Shown here: piece after piece, positions 7,214 to 10,214 of the stretch
Numbering within the stretch: position 1 is the first letter of the stretch
How the letters are laid out: each line of letters begins with the position of its first letter
Assembly: GCA_003460745.1 (NCBI GenBank)
Contig: QTVU01000070.1
Span: 1-10,214 of the forward strand
Length of the DNA: 10,214 bases
Source: Firmicutes bacterium AM55-24TS
Lineage (GTDB): Bacteria > Bacillota > Clostridia > UBA1381
Direction: 5' to 3'
Notes under the pieces: model-generated
What the model was told of the DNA's origin: nothing
What the model saw: the letters and a program-made list of their open reading frames with translations, nothing else
Databases searched by the model: none
Translations under genes and position numbers: made by a program

Positions 7214-7241
7214 AAAGACTCATCTAACTAATCATTACTAA

Positions 7242-7367
7242 GAAACAAGGAGTGGTAAGAACCTCCCTAAAGTAGTCAAAGCCGCAGGATTAAAAAACAA
7301 ATCCACATCACATGTTTATATAATACCAATGTATCAAACCGTAATCAACCACGGATTAAAAGGTTGA
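7242..7367 (+). pseudogene. C-terminal fragment of an unrecognised protein
   Basis: Forty-one codons are open from just after a TAA (7239-7241) to TGA 7365-7367. They read ETRSGKNLPKVVKAAGLKNK and end YQTVINHGLKG. Codon use is protein-like and the stop is followed by a typical gene-start signal (AAAGGAG at 7371-7377), as expected at the end of an upstream gene in an operon. No usable start codon is present, so it is probably the tail of a gene whose front was lost in the rearrangement at 7214. I recognise no family. Confidence 0.4.
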
Positions 7368-7370
7368 TAG

Positions 7371-7407
7371 AAAGGAGAAAGGTATAATGTAAATGACCGT
7401 TAGATGA
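7371..7407 (+). promoter_or_regulatory. Strong ribosome binding site feeding a start-stop and a 4-codon mini-ORF
   Basis: AAAGGAG (7371-7377) is followed 9 nt later by ATG immediately followed by TAA (7387-7392), then directly by a second ATG opening a 4-codon ORF (ATGACCGTTAGATGA, 7393-7407). Both lie within the hairpin and inverted-repeat region ahead of the zinc-ribbon gene. This may be a regulatory leader, or the scar of an insertion that separated the original strong site from its gene. Confidence 0.4.
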
Positions 7408-7424
7408 GTCTTTTTACATTATAC
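7382..7424. promoter_or_regulatory. 12-bp hairpin with a loop complementary to an upstream arm (possible pseudoknot)
   Basis: GTATAATGTAAA (7382-7393) and TTTACATTATAC (7413-7424) pair perfectly around a 19-nt loop. Fourteen bases of that loop are complementary to 7214-7228. The order of arms A-B-A'-B' is that of an RNA pseudoknot, or of two mutually exclusive pairings. The right arm ends 1 nt before AGGAA (7426-7430), the ribosome binding site of the next gene, so folding could affect its translation. No T-run follows, so it is not a terminator. Confidence 0.45.
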
Positions 7425-7435
7425 TAGGAATATAC

Positions 7436-7882
7436 ATGTCTAAATATTGTCCAAAGTGTAGGCAAAATTTTTCTGACTCATTTGATGAATGTGTGTACTG
7501 CAATAGTCCACTTGTTAATGGGCAGATTGAAATAGAGGATGCATCTACAACAGAAACACATACAATGTCAGATTCAGAAATATTAGAAAAGTACAAAGAA
7601 TATAGAAAAAGCATAGAAAACCAAATTGGTCATGAATTATCAGATGCAGAGTTTCTAATTAGACTAAAAGAGGCTCATCATGATAGATTAGTGTTTAAGG
7701 CAGAAAAACATAATAAGATTTCAACAGTAGAGAAAAATGTGCCTAAATGCCCAACTTGTCAAAGCACAGACATCAAGAAGGTATCAACAGCTTCAAAAGC
7801 TGGTTCAGTATTCATGTGGGGGTTATTATCACAAAAAGTAAAGAAGCAATGGCATTGTAATAATTGTGGTTATGAATGGTAA
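7436..7882 (+). CDS. Double zinc-ribbon protein, hypothetical
   Basis: 148 residues from ATG 7436, with AGGAA (7426-7430) 5 nt upstream. It has one zinc finger at each end: Cys5/Cys8 and Cys19/Cys22 (CPKC, CVYC) at the N-terminus, and Cys105/Cys108 with Cys141/Cys144 (CPTC, CNNC) at the C-terminus, finishing CNNCGYEW. Between them lies a charged, helical stretch (about 45-95). A semi-hydrophobic SVFMWGLL at 124-131 sits inside the second ribbon loop, as in many short zinc-ribbon proteins of Firmicutes and their phages. No catalytic motif is seen; a scaffold or nucleic-acid/protein-binding role is a guess. It overlaps the next gene by 7 nt, so the two are translationally coupled. The leader holds unusual structure (7214-7424). 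Confidence 0.82.
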   Translation: MSKYCPKCRQNFSDSFDECVYCNSPLVNGQIEIEDASTTETHTMSDSEILEKYKEYRKSIENQIGHELSDAEFLIRLKEAHHDRLVFKAEKHNKISTVEKNVPKCPTCQSTDIKKVSTASKAGSVFMWGLLSQKVKKQWHCNNCGYEW

Positions 7883-8625
7883 AAGCTATGAAGAAATATC
7901 ATATTATTGTATTAATTATAACAACAGTAGTATTATCTGTCATTGTTCCAGTCATTATCAATGAATGCTATAAGCCTAATGTTGGATATATAACATTATG
8001 GGGAGCACAGGATGTACTGGCATATTTTGGTGAAATATTAGGCGCTCTTGGTTCAATATTCATAGGAGTCATTGCATTAGCACAGAGTAAACAAGCAAAT
8101 AAAATCAGTGACCGATTACTACAATTAGAAGAAAAGAAGAATACTCCATACTTATTTATTGATATAACGAAAAGTAGTGTTGAAACATTTAATAATCATG
8201 AAATAGACATATCAATATACCTAAAAAACACAACTGATAATGTTATTAGCATACTGGGTGTTAATGATTTGAAAATGTTTCCATCTCTACTTGAAAAGAG
8301 TGCATTTTATGTTCCATTTAGCACTGAATGGACAAAACATTATTCTGTTTTGCCAAGCCAGAGTAGACAAATAAATTTTTTTGGTGAAGTTCCAAAGAAA
8401 GATGAACCCTTAAACAACTTTGAAGAACATTATATTAATGACACTTTTCTTCAAATGACTTGTGAGCTTACATTAAGATTGGGATATGTTAATTCCAGTG
8501 ACGAGTTTGAGCAAATATATGAGTTTTTCTTAATGATTCCAAAACATATTGATAAACATACAGTTGCACACTTTGAAAGTATTGAAAGTAGTATCATAAA
8601 AATAGATACTATTGAAAATGTGTGA
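7876..8625 (+). CDS. Two-helix membrane protein with cytoplasmic domain, hypothetical
   Basis: 249 residues from ATG 7876, overlapping the stop of the upstream zinc-ribbon gene; a second ATG at 7888 is possible, and neither has a strong ribosome binding site, so coupling to the upstream gene is likely. Hydrophobic segments lie at about 8-28 (YHIIVLIITTVVLSVIVPVI) and 45-70 (YFGEILGALGSIFIGVIALA). A short coiled-coil-like helix follows (KQANKISDRLLQLEEKK, 72-88), then a beta-rich domain (about 92-240). The helix-FGxxxGALxxxxGVxxxL-coiled-coil-beta layout recurs in uncharacterised Firmicutes proteins from mobile and phage-related regions; I know no experimental role. With the upstream zinc-ribbon protein it forms a two-gene unit ended by a terminator. 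A membrane sensor or effector is conceivable but unsupported. Confidence 0.78.
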   Translation: MVKAMKKYHIIVLIITTVVLSVIVPVIINECYKPNVGYITLWGAQDVLAYFGEILGALGSIFIGVIALAQSKQANKISDRLLQLEEKKNTPYLFIDITKSSVETFNNHEIDISIYLKNTTDNVISILGVNDLKMFPSLLEKSAFYVPFSTEWTKHYSVLPSQSRQINFFGEVPKKDEPLNNFEEHYINDTFLQMTCELTLRLGYVNSSDEFEQIYEFFLMIPKHIDKHTVAHFESIESSIIKIDTIENV

Positions 8626-8630
8626 TTATG

Positions 8631-8665
8631 AGGCTGCCTCACCTCCCAAGTGTGGTAGCCTTTCT
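8631..8665 (+). terminator. Terminator of the zinc-ribbon/membrane-protein operon
   Basis: AGGCTGCC (8631-8638) pairs with GGTAGCCT (8654-8661) with one G-U pair, plus an inner CAC/GTG. The following T-run is short (TTTCT), so it may be a weak terminator. It starts 5 nt after the stop at 8625. Confidence 0.6.
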
Positions 8666-8768
8666 AAAATTCAAATCTAATAAATTGCACGACAACTTAG
8701 TGTAAAAATGAATACCCATTAGTGAATAATGAATAAAACATGAAGAAACGAATAAATATTCATGTTAG

Positions 8769-9233
8769 TTTAATCTAATAGGCAGTAGGAACACTTTTCC
8801 GAAAAGGGAGAAAAAATATAAGAAACTTGCAAGAAAATGTCGTTTTGACTATATTTACTATGATTATAATTTCAAACGTTCTTCAAATTACAGAGAGTGT
8901 TGTTTCAGATATAATAAACCACCATACAGATGTCGTTATTGCAATAAGAAACTTCAAAAAGAGCTTGTTACAATCGACCATTTTATTCCGGTAGATGCGG
9001 TAAAGAAATCGAAAATGGCACAAAGATTATTGAAAAGTAATGGATGCGATAATGTTAACGATGTTAAAAATCTTGTAGCTTCTTGTAGTAGATGTAATAG
9101 AAAGAAATCTAACCTAATGGGATTGTGGTATATAAGAGGAAAATTAGGTGCTTGTAAATGGTACTGGTATATTACTTATATTTTGAGAGTCTATTTCAAG
9201 TATTGTGTAAACCTTCATTATGGTGTAGGATAG
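8769..9233 (+). pseudogene. HNH endonuclease frame without a visible start, 3' end run into an IS
   Basis: The frame is open from 8769 to TAG 9231-9233 and carries a complete HNH motif set: CRYC (8931-8942), the DH pair in TIDHFIPVD (8976-8981), Asn in NLVASC, and CSRCNRKKSN (from 9084). These bind zinc and cut DNA in HNH nucleases. The conserved CxxC and DH lie upstream of the first ATG (9015), so a product from that ATG would be dead. No ATG/GTG/TTG exists in frame before it; an AAGGGAG-like site (8804-8810) suggests translation once began near 8820, where the codon is now AAG. The last 8-10 codons probably come from the IS256 end. It is stand-alone, not next to methylase, terminase or portal genes, so homing, defence and phage roles stay open. 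The 8666-8768 stretch before it shows no gene. Confidence 0.6.
9203..9231 (+). promoter_or_regulatory. Possible promoter at the left end of the IS256-type element
   Basis: TTGTGT (9203-9208), a 17-nt spacer and TAGGAT (9226-9231) lie about 30 nt before the transposase start. It overlaps the element's end and the HNH stop codon. Confidence 0.35.
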
Positions 9234-9260
9234 AAATACACTAAATGGAGGTTTTTAATT

Positions 9261-9926
9261 ATGCCACGAAGAAAAAGCACACCGGAAGAAATTGCACGAA
9301 AGGAACGCACAAAAGCACTTATGAAAGAATTGGACATCAAGAATATGGACGATATTCAAGATTTGTTCAAATCTTTTGTTGCGGCTGCCTTAGAGGGTGG
9401 TCTTGAAGCTGAACTTGACGAAGAATTAGGTTATTCCAAGTACGATTATCGCAACAAAGAAACCAATAACATTCGCAATGGTTACAGCAAAAAGACCATG
9501 AAAACCAGTTTTGGAGGCATGGATATAGATATTCCTCGTGACCGCAATGGTGACTTTGAGCCTAAGCTTATTCAAAAACATCAAACAACATTGTCGGGAG
9601 ATATTGAAGAAAAAATCATATCAATGTACGCCAAAGGAATGACTGAAAATGATATAGCAACGCACATTGAAGAAATTGAAGCTATCTTTCCGCAAACAGA
9701 AATACAGCAATGACTTATCTATACAACCAATACGATAGAAGGATTCAATCGCCAGCTCCGAAAAGTGACTAAAAACAAAGGAATCTTTCCTACGGATGAT
9801 AGCTTGTTTAAGATGCTGTACCTTGCAATGATGGACATCACGAAAAAATGGACCGGTCGCCGTCGTGATTGGGGCGAGATTCATTCTCAGTTGGAGATAT
9901 TTTTCGCTGATAGAATCAGCTATTGA
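9261..9926 (+). pseudogene. IS256-family transposase with two internal deletions
   Basis: ATG 9261 has GGAGG (9247-9251) 9 nt upstream. The N-terminal part is typical of the family (AAALEGGLEAELDEELGY, IRNGYSKKTMKTSFGGMDID, IISMYAKGMTENDIATHI). After THIEEI it jumps to EAIFPQTEIQQ, which in intact relatives lies about 100 residues later. It then meets TGA (9711-9713) and resumes in the same frame with LIYTTNTIEGFNRQLRK and FPTDDSLFKMLYLAMMDI, ending at TGA 9924-9926. About 221 codons remain of about 400. The first gap removes the segment carrying the first catalytic Asp and probably the second; the second gap removes the part before the TTNTIE motif. The stop sits at the second junction and reads as a Cys-type TG joined to the A of the next codon. 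Catalytically dead. Confidence 0.85.
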
Positions 9927-9943
9927 CAATTGCTGATTTTTTT
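9914..9943 (+). terminator. Intrinsic terminator at the end of the IS256 transposase
   Basis: AATCAGC (9914-9920) pairs with GCTGATT (9932-9938) around an 11-nt loop and runs into seven Ts (9937-9943). It overlaps the last codons of the transposase remnant. Confidence 0.75.
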
Positions 9944-9957
9944 GATAACGTAAAAGC

Positions 9958-9978
9958 GGACGGAATTAAATTCCGTCC
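9958..9978. repeat. Perfect 9-bp hairpin near the right end of the IS256 element
   Basis: GGACGGAAT (9958-9966) and ATTCCGTCC (9970-9978) pair around TAA. There is no T-run after it. Being so close to the terminator and the IS end, it may block read-through into or out of the element. Confidence 0.6.
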
Positions 9979-10056
9979 ACTTAAATAAATTTTTCTACAC
10001 CATTTTGGAGAGGGAGGTGCGGACATATTCTTGGACTCCGAAAGGGGTAAAGATAA

Positions 10057-10214
10057 ATGTATACCAAAGAACAGAAAGAGCGAGCACTAAAGGAATTTGA
10101 ACGAGTAGGTTCAGTACAGGCAGTAGTAACTCTTCTTGGTTACCCATCAAGACATACCTTGTATGACTGGTACAGAAATAAAATAGCAGATATTGCTGAT
10201 TATCACGGTTCGCT
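10057..10214 (+). CDS. IS3-family transposase, first ORF (helix-turn-helix subunit), partial
   Basis: ATG 10057 follows AAAGGGG (10041-10047) at 9 nt. The 52 visible codons read MYTKEQKERALKEFERVGSV, then VVTLLGYPSRHTLYDWYRNK, and leave the window open. The pattern YTxEQKxxAL... GSVxxVxxxLGYPSRxTLYxWxxxK is the DNA-binding helix-turn-helix start of IS3/IS150-type OrfA, which binds the terminal repeats and is usually joined to the integrase OrfB by -1 frameshifting. The rest, including any OrfB, is outside. The stretch 10004-10056, beginning TTTTGGAGAGGGAGG, may hold the left end of this IS, which would then abut the damaged right end of the IS256 element. Confidence 0.75.
   Translation, partial: MYTKEQKERALKEFERVGSVQAVVTLLGYPSRHTLYDWYRNKIADIADYHGS

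Larger units (their letters stand above)
7214..7413. repeat. 200-bp segment bounded by a perfect 15-bp inverted repeat
   Basis: AAAGACTCATCTAAC (7214-7228) and GTTAGATGAGTCTTT (7399-7413) are exact reverse complements. The left arm abuts the truncated IS110 remnant, and the right arm lies inside the loop of the hairpin at 7382-7424. Two readings are possible: a MITE-like mobile unit, or an RNA whose distant 5' arm pairs with a hairpin loop. I see no target duplication (TTC before, TTA after), which weakens the MITE reading. Confidence 0.65.
9203..10003. mobile_element. Internally deleted IS256-family element
   Basis: The inner parts of the terminal repeats are ATGGTGTAG (9220-9228) and its complement CTACACCAT (9995-10003); weaker similarity extends outward on the left to about 9205. 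The outer right end appears lost or masked by the adjoining IS3-family element. At about 0.8 kb it is well short of the usual IS256 size (about 1.3 kb), because most of the transposase core is missing. It could move only with help from a complete relative. Confidence 0.6.

Noticed and set aside
7319..7324. TATAAT as a promoter for the zinc-ribbon gene
   Set aside because: It lies in coding-like sequence, and no -35 resembling TTGACA is found 16-18 nt upstream. The TATAAT at 7383-7388 has its nearest TTGATA only 13 nt away.
6944..7424. IS110 bridge RNA as the explanation for the structured segment
   Set aside because: The recombinase is only a C-terminal remnant, on the minus strand, and the paired arms border a coding fragment and the plus-strand gene at 7436; nothing ties the structure to an IS110 end or core.
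9015..9233. A 72-residue protein starting at ATG 9015
   Set aside because: The first CxxC and the DH of the HNH motif are encoded in frame upstream, so this ATG is an internal Met.
1..10214. CRISPR array, tRNA, rRNA, phage or conjugation gene cluster
   Set aside because: No regularly spaced direct repeats, no cloverleaf or rRNA-like stretch, and no terminase, portal, relaxase or type IV secretion motifs were found on reading both strands.

Overview
The window looks like an accessory stretch of an A/T-rich Clostridia-type genome (gut Oscillospiraceae/Lachnospiraceae would fit). The grounds are A/T-rich codon use, AGGAGG-type ribosome binding sites, short intrinsic terminators, and an IS4-like/IS110/IS256/IS3 mix. 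There is no tRNA, rRNA or CRISPR array. This is inference; no marker gene fixes the taxon.

Region 1 (1-748) is debris: the 3' end of an unrecognised gene, an orphan YD (RHS) repeat fragment that stops inside a perfect 11-bp palindrome, and a 40-codon ORF. This resembles the tail of a decayed RHS/polymorphic-toxin locus. Region 2 (749-4020) holds the one large intact gene, a secreted subtilisin-like S8 protease fused to an RCC1-type beta-propeller and C-terminal beta domains, closed by a terminator. Region 3 (4021-4884) is an unrecognised gene that reads across three frames and looks broken by two frameshifts, followed by a strong terminator.

Region 4 (4886-6757) is a promoter, an intact IS4-superfamily insertion (about 4921-6328, transposase on the minus strand), then a zinc-ribbon membrane protein gene. 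The IS appears to sit exactly between that promoter and the gene's ribosome binding site. Region 5 (6758-7435) is rearranged: a long inverted repeat, the C-terminal remnant of an IS110-family transposase, and a 200-bp segment bounded by a perfect 15-bp inverted repeat that interlocks with a 12-bp hairpin. The interlocked arms have pseudoknot topology and lie next to the ribosome binding site of the next gene.

Region 6 (7436-8665) is a two-gene overlapping operon (double zinc-ribbon protein, then a two-helix membrane protein) with a terminator. Region 7 (8666-10214) is an HNH endonuclease frame with no visible start, an IS256-family transposase gutted by two internal deletions, and the start of an IS3-family transposase that runs off the window.

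The genes do not form one pathway. The window reads as a hot spot where cargo genes (protease, zinc-ribbon/membrane proteins, HNH protein) have been repeatedly hit by insertion sequences. The best leads for something undescribed are the S8-RCC1 secreted protein, the zinc-ribbon/membrane pair with its structured leader, and the interlocked repeats at 7214-7424.
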